DNA from: Pseudomonas capsici
GTDB taxonomy: Bacteria > Pseudomonadota > Gammaproteobacteria > Pseudomonadales > Pseudomonadaceae
Direction of reading: 5' to 3'
Assembly (NCBI RefSeq): GCF_017165765.1
Contig: NZ_JAFGZD010000013.1
Coordinates: forward strand, 89,219-153,218
Length of the DNA stretch: 64,000 bases
Shown piece by piece: positions 1 through 9,686 of this stretch. Below the pieces are notes generated by a model, which was given only the letters and a program-made list of their open reading frames with translations, was not told where the DNA came from and made no database searches. The position numbers and the translations under genes are program-made. Within the stretch, counting starts at the first letter, position 1, and every line of letters begins with the position of its first letter.

Positions 1-1
1 T

Positions 2-1408
2 GACGACATCTATATGCTGCGCAGCGCCGAAAAGTCCGTGAAAGTGCCAGACCTGTTCGTGCCCAAGACCATGCACAACCAGGGCAACTACATCATTTCC
101 CTGGGTAACCTGTGTCGCTGGCTCGCCCAGCAGGCCGAAAACCTGGGTGTCGAGATCTATCCGGGCTTTGCTGCCCAGGAAGCCCTGATCGACGAAAACG
201 GCGTGGTACGCGGGATCATCACCGGCGACCTGGGGGTTGATCGCGAAGGCAATCCGAAAGAAGGCCTGTACACCCCGGGTATGGAGTTGCGCGGCAAGTA
301 CACGCTGTTCGCCGAAGGCTGCCGTGGCCATATCGGCAAGCAACTGATCAAACGCTTCAATCTCGACAGCGAAGCCGATGCCCAGCATTACGGCATCGGC
401 CTCAAGGAAATCTGGGAAGTCGATCCGGCGAAGCATGAACAAGGCCTGGTGGTGCATACCGCTGGCTGGCCGCTGGACGACGAGAACATGGGCGGTTCCT
501 TCCTGTATCACCTGGAAAACAACCAGGTGGTGGTCGGCCTGATCGTCGATCTGTCCTACAGCAACCCATATCTGTCGCCTTTCGACGAATTCCAGCGTTA
601 CAAGCACCATCCGGTCATCAAGCAGTATCTGGAAGGCGGCAAACGCATCAGCTACGGTGCCCGTGCGATCTGCAAGGGCGGCCTGAACTCGCTGCCGAAA
701 ATGGTTTTTGCGGGCGGCGCACTGATCGGTTGCGATCTGGGTACCCTGAACTTCGCCAAGATCAAGGGCAGCCACACCGCCATGAAGTCCGGCATGCTCG
801 CTGCCGAGTCGGTGGCCGACGCCCTGCTCGCTGGCAAGGAAGGCGGCGATGTGCTGAACACCTACGTCGACGCATTCAAGGCCAGCTGGCTGCATGAAGA
901 GCTGTTCGCCAGCCGTAACTTCGGCGCGGCGCTGCACAAGTACGGCACGGTCATGGGCGGTGCCTTCAACTTCATCGACCAGAACATTTTCGGCGGCAAG
1001 ATCCCGTTCACCCTGCACGACACCAAGCCGGACTACGCCTGCCTCAAGCTGGCAGCCGACTCGAAGAAGATCGACTACCCGAAACCCGACGGCAAGCTCA
1101 GCTTCGACAAGCTCAGCTCGGTCTTCCTCTCCAGCACCAACCATGAAGAGGAACAACCTTGCCACCTGAAGCTGGCCGATCCGAGCATTCCGATCACCAG
1201 CAACCTGCCCCTCTACGACGAACCTGCGCAGCGCTACTGCCCGGCCGGCGTCTATGAAGTGATTACTCAGGAAGATGGCGAGAAACGCTTCCAGATCAAC
1301 GCCCAGAACTGCGTGCACTGCAAGACCTGCGACATCAAGGACCCTGCGCAGAACATCACCTGGGTGGCACCGGAAGGGGCTGGCGGGCCTACTTACCCGA
1401 ATATGTAG
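2..1408 (+). CDS. etfD: Electron transfer flavoprotein-ubiquinone oxidoreductase, 5' end missing
   Basis: Inner-membrane-associated iron-sulfur flavoprotein that passes electrons from ETF to ubiquinone during fatty-acid and amino-acid oxidation. The frame is open to the window edge. 468 residues are visible, and the family is usually about 550, so roughly 85 N-terminal residues with the FAD-binding start lie outside. The C-terminus carries the 4Fe-4S ligands: a Cys in CPAGVYE, then NCVHCKTCDIKDP, followed by the typical ending GGPTYPNM. The central part matches the family throughout (for example GGALIGCDLGTLN). etfA and etfB normally lie close by and would be off the left edge. A strong terminator follows 43 bases after the stop. 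Confidence 0.96.
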   Translation, partial: DDIYMLRSAEKSVKVPDLFVPKTMHNQGNYIISLGNLCRWLAQQAENLGVEIYPGFAAQEALIDENGVVRGIITGDLGVDREGNPKEGLYTPGMELRGKYTLFAEGCRGHIGKQLIKRFNLDSEADAQHYGIGLKEIWEVDPAKHEQGLVVHTAGWPLDDENMGGSFLYHLENNQVVVGLIVDLSYSNPYLSPFDEFQRYKHHPVIKQYLEGGKRISYGARAICKGGLNSLPKMVFAGGALIGCDLGTLNFAKIKGSHTAMKSGMLAAESVADALLAGKEGGDVLNTYVDAFKASWLHEELFASRNFGAALHKYGTVMGGAFNFIDQNIFGGKIPFTLHDTKPDYACLKLAADSKKIDYPKPDGKLSFDKLSSVFLSSTNHEEEQPCHLKLADPSIPITSNLPLYDEPAQRYCPAGVYEVITQEDGEKRFQINAQNCVHCKTCDIKDPAQNITWVAPEGAGGPTYPNM

Positions 1409-1430
1409 GGAACAACAAGCGGCAAGTTTT

Positions 1431-1447
1431 AAGCTGCAAGCTGCAAG
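1431..1447. repeat. Short AAGCTGC direct repeat
   Basis: Two head-to-tail AAGCTGC units and a partial third lie between the etfD stop and its terminator. They resemble the larger AAGCTAC array at 51533. Function unknown. Confidence 0.4.
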
Positions 1448-1450
1448 AGA

Positions 1451-1472
1451 AAGCCCCTTCGGGGGCTTTTTT
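1451..1472 (+). terminator. Intrinsic terminator of etfD
   Basis: A 7-bp stem (AAGCCCC/GGGGCTT) closed by a TTCG tetraloop and followed by a T run. It ends 3 bases before the convergent AraC-type gene and would stop etfD transcription. Confidence 0.9.
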
Positions 1473-1474
1473 GT

Positions 1475-2380
1475 TTAGGCGGGGATACGCAGATAGCTGC
1501 TTTCTTCTACGGGATTGCGCTCGAAGTAGCGTTTGTATTCGCGACTGAATTGAGACGTGCTCTGGTAGCCGACGCTGTGCGCGACCTGGGCCACGCCCAT
1601 TCCCTGGGCAACCAGCATATGCTGGGCCTTGAGCAGGCGCAGGCGCTTGAGGTACTGCACTGGCGACAATAAGGTGCTGCGCTTGAAGTGCTCGTGGAAG
1701 GTCGAAGCGCTCATGTTTGCCTGTCGCGCCAGGATGTCGATATTCAATGGCTCGGCATAATGGCTGTGCAGATACGCCAGAGACGCTGCGACACGGGCGA
1801 AATGGCTCTGCTGCGCAACCAATGCCCGCAATACACCCGCCTGTGGACCGCGCAGTGCCGCATACAGCACTTCCCTCAGTCGTGATTGCCCCATGACATG
1901 ACAATCCAGCGGATCATGCAGGCAGCGCAACAACCGCTCCACACTCTCGCGCATCGGGGCATCCAGCACCGCCGACGTCATGGACTCAGGCGTCTGCGCC
2001 TCGATGGCGTGATCGGGCACCGGCCCCATCAACTGCACCAACTCACCCAGCACTACCCGGTCAATCGCCACCGAGACGCCCAGCAACGGAGCCTCAGGCG
2101 TGGCAAAGGTTTCACACATGAAAGGCACGGAAAGCGCCTGCACCAGGTAATGTCCGGCACCGTAATCCAGCGTGCGCGCCCCCAGACTGGCCAGCTTGCC
2201 GCCCTGAGCGACGATCATCAGGCTCGGCTCATAAATCTGCGGGCTGCTGGCCACATACTCATAAGCCGAGACCACCTTGACCTCCGGCAGCAGCGTCGGC
2301 ATGAAACCGGGGCGCGTGGCCAAGGGCTTTATCAGGGAAACGAGGGTGGCATTGGTATCGGCAGGATGAGGGAGTGACAT
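1475..2380 (-). CDS. AraC-family transcriptional regulator
   Basis: A 301-residue regulator. The N-terminal half (about residues 25-180) has the AraC_N-type cupin-like sensor region, and the C-terminal 100 residues hold two helix-turn-helix motifs (NIDILARQANMSASTFHEHF and VAQVAHSVGYQSTSQFSREY). It is divergent from the zinc alcohol dehydrogenase at 2558, an arrangement in which this regulator subfamily commonly controls the neighbouring oxidoreductase. That link is inferred from position. The intergenic region carries paired direct repeats (2457-2492) that could be its operator. The inducer cannot be told from sequence. Confidence 0.9.
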   Translation of the reverse strand: MSLPHPADTNATLVSLIKPLATRPGFMPTLLPEVKVVSAYEYVASSPQIYEPSLMIVAQGGKLASLGARTLDYGAGHYLVQALSVPFMCETFATPEAPLLGVSVAIDRVVLGELVQLMGPVPDHAIEAQTPESMTSAVLDAPMRESVERLLRCLHDPLDCHVMGQSRLREVLYAALRGPQAGVLRALVAQQSHFARVAASLAYLHSHYAEPLNIDILARQANMSASTFHEHFKRSTLLSPVQYLKRLRLLKAQHMLVAQGMGVAQVAHSVGYQSTSQFSREYKRYFERNPVEESSYLRIPA

Positions 2381-2456
2381 GGAGCACCGGGTAGAGAATC
2401 AGACATGTGCATCATCGCAGATATCAGCCTTTCAGCCATCTCCGATAGCCATTTTT

Positions 2457-2492
2457 CGGAGGAATAGGCATGACTCGCGGAGGAATGCTCAT
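2457..2492. promoter_or_regulatory. Paired direct repeats, candidate AraC-type operator
   Basis: Two 15-base repeats, CGGAGGAATAGGCAT at 2457-2471 and CGGAGGAATGCTCAT at 2478-2492, match at 13 of 15 positions with a 21-bp period, which is two helical turns. Direct half-sites at this period are characteristic of AraC-family binding. They lie between the divergent regulator and dehydrogenase starts, closer to the dehydrogenase. Confidence 0.55.
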
Positions 2493-2557
2493 AGCCCTCG
2501 ACGCCCCGTACCAGGAAAATAGCCAGCACTATCCACCCTTGATCTGCGAGGAACAAC

Positions 2558-3610
2558 ATGTACACAGCCATCGGTTACGCCGCCCAGTCAGCCACCGCTC
2601 CCCTCGCCCCCATGACCTTTGAACGTCGCAGCCTGCGCGCCAACGACGTTGCCATCGAAATCCTCTACTGCGGCGTCTGCCACTCCGACATTCACCAGGC
2701 CCGCAACGAATGGGGTATTGCCGTCTACCCGCTGATGCCGGGCCACGAAATCGTCGGCAAGGTCACAGCTACCGGCCCGCAAGCAGGCAAATACAAAGTG
2801 GGCGATCTGGTGGGCGTCGGCTGCATGGTCGACTCCTGCCAACAGTGCTCGGCCTGTCAGGCAAATCTGGAGCAGTACTGCCTGGAAGGCCCGACCATGA
2901 CCTACGCCACCCCTGACCGCGTGGACGGCAGCAACACCATGGGCGGCTATTCCAACAGCATTGTGGTGCGCGAGGAGTTCGTGGTCAGCATCCCGGAAAA
3001 ACTCGACCTGGCGGCTGCAGCACCCATTCTCTGTGCCGGTATCACCACTTACTCGCCGCTCAAGCACTACGGCGTCAAGGCGGGCGACAAGGTCGGGATT
3101 CTCGGCATGGGCGGTCTGGGCCATATGGGTATCAAGTTCGCCAAGGCTATGGGCGCCGAAGTCACCCTCTTCACCCGCTCGGCATCAAAAGCCCAGGAAG
3201 CCCGTCGCCAGGGTGCGGATCATGTGATCGTCTCCACCGACGCCGAACAGATGAAAGCCGCCGCCGGTCGCTTCGACTTCCTGCTGGACACCATTCCGGT
3301 ACAACACGACCTGAACCCCTACCTGGAAACCCTGAGCTTTGACGGCGTGCATATTCTGGTCGGCCTGATCGAGCCGGTAGAACCGCCCATCCACGCCGCC
3401 CATCTGGTCATGAAGCGTCGTGTGATTGCCGGTTCGCTGATCGGCGGGATCGCAGAAACCCAGGAGGTTCTGGACTTCTGCGCAGCAAACGACATTACCT
3501 GCGATATCGAAATGCTCGATATCCGCAATATCAACGAGGCCTACGAGCGCATGCTCGCGGGTGACGTGAAATACCGTTTCGTGATCGATATGGCGACTCT
3601 GAAAGCATAA
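2558..3610 (+). CDS. Zinc-dependent NAD(P) alcohol dehydrogenase, YahK/cinnamyl type
   Basis: Cytoplasmic medium-chain dehydrogenase/reductase that interconverts alcohols and aldehydes, 350 residues, full length for the family. Catalytic zinc ligands are visible at GVCHSD (Cys) and GHE (His). The structural-zinc cysteines are in CQQCSACQANLEQYC. The nucleotide-binding Rossmann motif is GMGGLGHMG. It most resembles the YahK/Ahr aldehyde-reductase branch, which usually prefers NADPH, but the substrate is not determinable. It is divergent from the AraC-type regulator. The start ATG follows GAGGAACAAC, a usable ribosome site. Confidence 0.92.
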   Translation: MYTAIGYAAQSATAPLAPMTFERRSLRANDVAIEILYCGVCHSDIHQARNEWGIAVYPLMPGHEIVGKVTATGPQAGKYKVGDLVGVGCMVDSCQQCSACQANLEQYCLEGPTMTYATPDRVDGSNTMGGYSNSIVVREEFVVSIPEKLDLAAAAPILCAGITTYSPLKHYGVKAGDKVGILGMGGLGHMGIKFAKAMGAEVTLFTRSASKAQEARRQGADHVIVSTDAEQMKAAAGRFDFLLDTIPVQHDLNPYLETLSFDGVHILVGLIEPVEPPIHAAHLVMKRRVIAGSLIGGIAETQEVLDFCAANDITCDIEMLDIRNINEAYERMLAGDVKYRFVIDMATLKA

Positions 3611-3628
3611 ATCGACATAAATCACTTT

Positions 3629-3675
3629 GTGGGAGGCAGCTTGCTGGCGAAAAGACCCAGCAAGCTGCCTCCCAT
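3629..3675. repeat. REP-type inverted repeat, copy 1
   Basis: Arms of about 19 bases (GTGGGAGGCAGCTTGCTGG and its near-complete complement) surround a short loop. Copies of the same arms occur at 38787 and 44351. It lies between the convergent dehydrogenase and IclR-type genes and has no T run, so it is not a classical terminator. Confidence 0.85.
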
Positions 3676-3701
3676 AAGTTTTGTTTGTACCTTAAACACA
3701 C

Positions 3702-4511
3702 TTACCCACCCAGCTCCGCCGAAAGCCTTGCCGCCGCTTCCTTGATGACCGGCACCAGATCGGCCATTTTCTCCAGCGGCATGTACGGCACGGTACTGGC
3801 AATACTGATCGCCGCAACAATCTGCTTGCCCGCATCGCGAACCGGTGCCGCCACGCAGCGAATCGATGGTTCGTTGTCCTCCAGATCGAACGCATAGCCT
3901 CCCTGCACATACTCTTGTCTGCGCTGACGTAGCTGCTCCCAGGTCTGCTGCTCGTGAGTCGGCCACTGCGGGTTCTTTCCGGCAACCGGCAGGCTGATTT
4001 CATACAGCCTTTGCCACTCCTGCTCCTGGCTATCCAACAGCAACGCCTTGCCAATGCCCGTACGTACCAACGGCATGCGGTGTCCTACCCGGGAACGCAT
4101 CTCAGGACCATTGCGGCCAGGGTTCTTGTGCAGGTAAAGCACGTCGTCAGCGTCGCGAATCGCCAGATGCACAGTGTCGCCCGTCAGTTCCGACAATTCG
4201 TCCAGATAAGGCCGGGCCAGAATCGCCAATGGCACCTCTTCCCGAGCCTGGAAACCCAGCTCGATCAACTTGGGACCCAGCAGATAACCCACCTGAGGCA
4301 GCACCCGCAGATATCGCTCATCCACCAGGCAACTGACCAGGCGATGGGTCGTGCTGCGGGTGGTGCCGATCAGGCTGGAAATCGCTTTCAGGTCGCGGGC
4401 ACCGCTGGCCACGGCCTGCACCACCGCCAGACCACGCAACAGGGTCTGAGTCCCGGTCGGCGCGGAGTCCTTGCCTGTATTGCTCACAGGCGAGTGTGGA
4501 TCATTGTGCAT
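3702..4511 (-). CDS. IclR-family transcriptional regulator
   Basis: A 269-residue DNA-binding regulator. The N-terminal winged helix (LLRGLAVVQAVASGARDLKA onward, about residues 20-80) is followed by the IclR effector domain (about 95-265). I chose the start at 4511 because AAGGG lies 7 bases upstream. The longer frame to 4631 adds a Cys-rich, unconserved-looking extension with no ribosome site. The nearest metabolic unit on the same strand is the dgo operon, separated by the two signalling genes, so a role as galactonate regulator is possible but unproven. Confidence 0.88.
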   Translation of the reverse strand: MHNDPHSPVSNTGKDSAPTGTQTLLRGLAVVQAVASGARDLKAISSLIGTTRSTTHRLVSCLVDERYLRVLPQVGYLLGPKLIELGFQAREEVPLAILARPYLDELSELTGDTVHLAIRDADDVLYLHKNPGRNGPEMRSRVGHRMPLVRTGIGKALLLDSQEQEWQRLYEISLPVAGKNPQWPTHEQQTWEQLRQRRQEYVQGGYAFDLEDNEPSIRCVAAPVRDAGKQIVAAISIASTVPYMPLEKMADLVPVIKEAAARLSAELGG

Positions 4512-4811
4512 ATCAGCCCTTATAGATCGGAAAGCTGACGGCATTATCCCCATCAGCTCTCGTGCATGCCAGTCACCCGCCTTCGACACAGGCTGACAGT
4601 TTTCGCAACAAGACTGGCTTTCATTGGCCATGTGGTGCTTATCGCCGGGATAAAGGAGAAGACTCTCAGCTGAACGCCAGATTTTTCATACAAAGGAGAG
4701 GACAGGCGGCAGGATAAAAGAATGCGAACTATGCTCAAGGCAAAATGGAAAGCAGAAAGCCCCCATTACCGCAGAGTCGCATGACAGGTCATTCGCGAAT
4801 GGACACGCCCA
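4512..4811. other. Divergent intergenic region between IclR-type regulator and hybrid kinase
   Basis: 300 bases with the promoters of two divergent genes. I see no convincing consensus promoter, operator palindrome or terminator. Short frames here are interrupted (the ATG at 4722 reads into a stop at 4782). Confidence 0.4.
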
Positions 4812-7800
4812 GTGGTCAAGAACCTGAGTATTCCCCGGCTGCGCCCTTCTCTCTACCTTACACTCGCAGTCGGCATCACCGTGTCGCTGCTGAGTGCCTG
4901 GGTGGTAGACATACAAAACAGAAAATACCTCCTCACACGCCTGAACAACGAAGCAGAAAACCTTGCACAAGCAACAGTGGAAAGAGTCGATCTCTACCAG
5001 TACGGACTTCGCGGGGTCCGGGGCGTAATCCTTACTGCCGGTGAAAACATAAGCCGCGATCTATTTTACCGCTACAGCCAGACCCGAGATATCAACAAGG
5101 AGTTTCCCGGTGCTCGCGGGTTCGGATTCATTCGCCGTGTGCCCGTCGAAGATCAGGCGTCCTTTCTGGCAAAAGCTCGAGCAGACGACAGACAAGACTT
5201 CAATATCAGAGAACTCTCGCCCAATACAGGCGAGCGATATGTCATTCAGTACATAGAGCCCGTTGATCGAAACTTATCCGCGATAGGACTGGACATAGCA
5301 TCGCAAGACACTCGCCGCCAGGCTGCCCTGAGCGCGATGAAAACAGGAAATACAACCCTCAGTGGCCCCATTACTCTGGTTCAGGAGTCAGGAAAACCAC
5401 AGCAATCGTTTCTGATACTTCTTCCCATCTATGAAGAAGGTCAAACACCAGAGGGTGAAAAAAACCGCGAAAGGCATTGCATAGGCTGGAGTTATGCCCC
5501 GCTCCTCATGTCCGAAGTATTGGCCGGACTGACCATCGACCCACAAAAACTGGCCATTACTCTCAATGACATCACCGAGAGTAATGACTCATCGCCCTTT
5601 TACACGACCGACAACCTCACCCATGAAACACCCGACGAGATCGAAGTCGAGAAAACAATCCAGCTATATGGCCGCACCTGGAAACTGACTACCGCTGCTC
5701 ACCCTGCCTTTGCCAGCAGTCTGAACCTGACTTCACCGCGCTCGGTCATGGTGAGCGGGCTGTTGATCAGCGCCTTGCTGGCATTGTTAGTCAGCCTGAT
5801 GGAAACGGCATCCATCAGGCGCAGACAGTTTTCCAATCAGCAGGCACGGATAAGCGCCATCGTTGAAAGTTCGACCGATGCAATTATCGGCAAGGATCTT
5901 CAAGGAAGGGTTACAAGCTGGAATCATGGTGCAGAAATCATGTTCGGCTACTCCTCCAGGGAGGCCATAGGTAAAACCATCCGGGAACTGGTAACGCCGG
6001 ACACACTTGCTCAGGAAGAAACGGAAATATTATCCAGAATATCGGGGGGTGATCGCTTTACCAATCACCACACCATACGACGACATAAAGACGGTCACCT
6101 CATTGATGTATCCGTCAGCGTATCCCCCATATTTGCTCCCGATGGCTCAGTAGCTGGTGCCTCCAAAACCGTACGAAACATTTCCGGGCAGAAAGCTGCC
6201 GAAGCCAGGATTCATGAACTGAATGCCGATCTGGAGCGCCAGGTATCCGAGCGGACCATCGAACTGGAAAATCTCAATGTGCTGCTGGGCAGTATTCTTG
6301 AATCGGCTTCGGAAATATCGGTTGTCGTCACCGACACACAAGGCATCGTAAAAATCTTCAATCACGGTGCCCAGAACATGCTGGGTTATAGCGCAGATGA
6401 AGTCGTCGATCGCATGACTCCTGGCCTTTTCCATCTGGAATCGGAGGTGCTCGAAAGGCAAGCCGAACTGTCCGCTCAATTTCACAAACCCATCGAAGGC
6501 ATTCGAACCTTTGTTGAGGTTGCAGAACAGCAAGGGTCGGAGACCCGCGAATGGACTTATGTACGCAAGGATGCATCCCACATTACCGTTTCATTATCGG
6601 TCACGGTGGTTCGCAATCTTGACGGCACCATTGCCGGTTATCTGGGCATTGCCACAGATATCACTTCACGCAAAGCCTTTGAAAAGGAACTGGCCAGCAG
6701 TCTGGCAACCACTCGTGCCATTCTCGCCACCGCAGTCAACCCGGTCATCACCCTGGATGGCGAGGGTATGTTGAAAACCTACAACCCTGCGGCCGAACGT
6801 GCATTCGGATATGGCGGTAACGAACTGGAAGCTATCCATGCAATCGACTTGATGCCCAAGCTGTTTGAGGAACAGGGCCCCGCTTCTACCAGTGAGTTTC
6901 TCAGTCGGCTATGTATCGAAAACTACAACTCCGGTCAGGAAGTTGAAGTATTGAGAAAGGATGGCAGTTCATACCCGGCGCAAATGAGCCTGGGGATCAT
7001 GGACTCATCCGAAGAACCCATGTTCGTGGCAATCGTAGCGGACCTTACCGAACAACGACGACAGCGCGACGAAATCCTCGCAGCTCACGACCATACGACA
7101 CTGGCGGCAGAAGTTGCCAATCTGGGGATCTGGAACTGGGATCTGGTCAAGGCGCACCTTGAATTCAACGACCAGATGTACAAGCTCTATGCGCTGCCAC
7201 ATGACCTGCAGAACGGCGCGCTGAAATATGAGCACTGGAGAAACCGAGTCCACCCCGACGATATCGAAGAAACCGAACGCAAACTCAATAACGCCATACT
7301 GGGTATCGGCGTCTACGACCCGATATTCCGTGCCCTTCTACCCAATGGCGAAATTCGTTTCATCCAGGCCGCAGCGCGTGTTCATTACGATGCCACAGGC
7401 ACGGCAACGCGCATAACCGGCATCAATCTCGACATAACCGAAGAGCGAAGGCTTCAAACCTCGCTGCGCGAAGCCAAGGATCTGGCAGACGCCGCAAGCG
7501 CGGCCAAGTCATCGTTCCTGGCCAATATGAGCCATGAAATCCGCACCCCCATGAATGCCGTGCTGGGCATGCTGCATCTGGTCAAGCAGACCGATCTCAA
7601 TGTGCGCCAGCACGATTACGTCAGCAAAGCCCATTCGGCGGCAACATCATTATTGGGCCTGCTCAACGACATCCTGGATTACTCCAAGGTCGAGAGCGGA
7701 AAACTGATTCTGGATATCCATGCCTTTGAAGTGGATTCGCTGTTGCAGGAACTCTCGACCGTGCTGTCCGGCAATCAGGATGGCAAGGATGTCGAGGTCC

Positions 7801-9686
7801 TTTATGACCTGGATTACAACATTCCGGGCGTCCTGATCGGAGACCGGATGAGACTGCAGCAGATTCTCATCAATCTTGCAGGCAATGCGTTGAAGTTCAC
7901 CCATCAGGGTCAGGTAACCATCGGTATCAAAGAGGTGCTCAGAAAACCTGAAAGCATTCGCTTGTGCATCTCGGTCAAGGACACAGGGATCGGTATAAGC
8001 GAGGCACAGCAAAAGATTATCTTTGATGGCTTTACACAAGCAGAAGCCTCTATTTCTCGCAGGTTCGGAGGTACAGGGCTTGGGCTGGTCATTTCAAGAC
8101 GCCTGGTCGAATTGATGGGAGGAAAATTGCAGGTCGACAGCACGCTGGGACAAGGAAGCTGTTTCTGGTTCGAGATTGAACTGGTGATTGACAGCAATAA
8201 CTCCCTGATAGATCTGTGCGGCCCCCTCAAGGAAACCCTGAATATTCTGATCGTGGACGACAATCAGGAATCTGCTGTTTCATTGACCCAGATGATTACC
8301 GCACTTGGGTGGCAAGCCGATTGTGTCAACAGCGGAAGCAAGGCTGTGGCGCAAGTACGCAATGCCCAATCAAAGAACAGGCATTACGACATTGTGCTGA
8401 TGGACTGGCAAATGCCGGAACTTGACGGGCTGGAAACCGCACAGATCATTCAAGGCATGACGGATAAGCCCCGAATCATAATGATTACGGCCTTCGGTCG
8501 CGAAGTATTGGCCCAGGAACAGAATAATCTGACGTCTGTTTTTTCTGATGTTCTGACGAAACCCGTCACCCCCTCCCAACTGTCAGGGGCCATCACCCGG
8601 TCACTCGGAACCTCTGCAGCAAACCCGCCTCCCGCCAGCGACAGAAAGAAAAAGAACAAGAGGCTCGAAGGCGTCCGTGTACTGGTGGTGGAAGACAACT
8701 TTCTGAATCGCCAGGTCGCCTCCGAATTGCTCGCTGCCGAGGGCGCTATCGTCGCAATGGCAGAAGGTGGACTGGAAGGCGTTCAAGCTGTATTGCAGTC
8801 CAGACATCCTTTTGATGCAGTCCTGATGGATATGCAAATGCCTGACATCGACGGGCTGGAAGCAACCCGCAGAATCCGCGAAGACCAGAGATTTACCACA
8901 CTCCCCATTCTGGCGATGACCGCCAATGTAACCCGTGACGATCAAGTGGCATGCCTGAAAGCCGGCATGAATGACCATATAGCCAAGCCCATAGATAACG
9001 AGCGTCTGGTTTCATGCCTGCTGAGCCATATTTCGGGCGTTGCCCCGCCCCTTCGTGACGAGCCCGTGTCTGCTCGCTCATCCGGCTCGGCCGTGGAGGA
9101 GAAAGAACATATTCTGGCGCGATTCGGTAATAACACCTCACTTATCAGGCAGGTTCTGAGCAGTTTCCTGACCAACACGGAAACTCAATTAACGGCTCTG
9201 GAAACAGCACTGGCCGACCAGAACCGCCCTTCTATCCTTAACCTTCTGCACACGCTCAAGGGCAGCGCATCGACCATGGGAGCAAAATCGCTTTCCGAAC
9301 TGGCAGCTTCATCGGAAAAACTATTGAAATCCGGCCCGCCAGACGATGCAGTCCATGGGATATCGCAAATCGATATCCCGACATTTCGTAAAGCACTTCA
9401 CGAAAACGAACAGGCCCTGCAAGCCATGTTCCACGAAACAGAAAGTCGTCCTGCCGCCCTTGTTGCGACATCGGATACCGAAGGCTGGGAAACCCGGCTG
9501 AAAACACTCAGGGAATTACTCTGCGCTGGAAACCTCGACGTCCTTGAGCAGGCCGATACGCTTACCCGGGGAATTCCCTATATGGACAAGTCTCAACTTC
9601 AGTTGCTGCTTCAACGAATAAACGAGCTCGACTTTCGCTCAGCGCTGAACATTCTCGATGACCACAGCCGGAAACCGGAAGAATGA
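4812..9686 (+). CDS. Hybrid sensor histidine kinase: CHASE, four PAS, HisKA, ATPase, two REC, HPt
   Basis: A 1624-residue inner-membrane phosphorelay kinase. Order: transmembrane helix (about residues 15-33), periplasmic CHASE domain (about 70-290), second helix (about 310-330), four PAS domains (about 345-880), HisKA with phospho-His 908 in SHEIRTPMN, HATPase (N box LINLAGNALKF, DTGIGI, GGTGLGL), receiver 1 with Asp 1198 (LMDWQMPELDG), receiver 2 with Asp 1340 (LMDMQMPDIDG), and a C-terminal HPt with His 1480 (LLHTLKGSAS). All phosphotransfer residues are present. The start is GTG, and the in-frame ATG upstream is separated by a stop. The stop overlaps the next gene as ATGA, so the kinase and the diguanylate cyclase are translationally coupled. 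By eye its GC content is lower than the flanking genes. The CHASE ligand is unknown. Confidence 0.95.
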   Translation: MVKNLSIPRLRPSLYLTLAVGITVSLLSAWVVDIQNRKYLLTRLNNEAENLAQATVERVDLYQYGLRGVRGVILTAGENISRDLFYRYSQTRDINKEFPGARGFGFIRRVPVEDQASFLAKARADDRQDFNIRELSPNTGERYVIQYIEPVDRNLSAIGLDIASQDTRRQAALSAMKTGNTTLSGPITLVQESGKPQQSFLILLPIYEEGQTPEGEKNRERHCIGWSYAPLLMSEVLAGLTIDPQKLAITLNDITESNDSSPFYTTDNLTHETPDEIEVEKTIQLYGRTWKLTTAAHPAFASSLNLTSPRSVMVSGLLISALLALLVSLMETASIRRRQFSNQQARISAIVESSTDAIIGKDLQGRVTSWNHGAEIMFGYSSREAIGKTIRELVTPDTLAQEETEILSRISGGDRFTNHHTIRRHKDGHLIDVSVSVSPIFAPDGSVAGASKTVRNISGQKAAEARIHELNADLERQVSERTIELENLNVLLGSILESASEISVVVTDTQGIVKIFNHGAQNMLGYSADEVVDRMTPGLFHLESEVLERQAELSAQFHKPIEGIRTFVEVAEQQGSETREWTYVRKDASHITVSLSVTVVRNLDGTIAGYLGIATDITSRKAFEKELASSLATTRAILATAVNPVITLDGEGMLKTYNPAAERAFGYGGNELEAIHAIDLMPKLFEEQGPASTSEFLSRLCIENYNSGQEVEVLRKDGSSYPAQMSLGIMDSSEEPMFVAIVADLTEQRRQRDEILAAHDHTTLAAEVANLGIWNWDLVKAHLEFNDQMYKLYALPHDLQNGALKYEHWRNRVHPDDIEETERKLNNAILGIGVYDPIFRALLPNGEIRFIQAAARVHYDATGTATRITGINLDITEERRLQTSLREAKDLADAASAAKSSFLANMSHEIRTPMNAVLGMLHLVKQTDLNVRQHDYVSKAHSAATSLLGLLNDILDYSKVESGKLILDIHAFEVDSLLQELSTVLSGNQDGKDVEVLYDLDYNIPGVLIGDRMRLQQILINLAGNALKFTHQGQVTIGIKEVLRKPESIRLCISVKDTGIGISEAQQKIIFDGFTQAEASISRRFGGTGLGLVISRRLVELMGGKLQVDSTLGQGSCFWFEIELVIDSNNSLIDLCGPLKETLNILIVDDNQESAVSLTQMITALGWQADCVNSGSKAVAQVRNAQSKNRHYDIVLMDWQMPELDGLETAQIIQGMTDKPRIIMITAFGREVLAQEQNNLTSVFSDVLTKPVTPSQLSGAITRSLGTSAANPPPASDRKKKNKRLEGVRVLVVEDNFLNRQVASELLAAEGAIVAMAEGGLEGVQAVLQSRHPFDAVLMDMQMPDIDGLEATRRIREDQRFTTLPILAMTANVTRDDQVACLKAGMNDHIAKPIDNERLVSCLLSHISGVAPPLRDEPVSARSSGSAVEEKEHILARFGNNTSLIRQVLSSFLTNTETQLTALETALADQNRPSILNLLHTLKGSASTMGAKSLSELAASSEKLLKSGPPDDAVHGISQIDIPTFRKALHENEQALQAMFHETESRPAALVATSDTEGWETRLKTLRELLCAGNLDVLEQADTLTRGIPYMDKSQLQLLLQRINELDFRSALNILDDHSRKPEE

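Noticed and set aside
3629..3675. Terminator for the alcohol dehydrogenase
   Set aside because: The hairpin is strong but lacks a T run on either strand, and its arms recur elsewhere, so a REP element is the better reading.
4512..4631. 40-residue N-terminal extension of the IclR-type regulator
   Set aside because: No ribosome site, and it starts well before the helix-turn-helix; the ATG at 4511 has AAGGG at a good distance.
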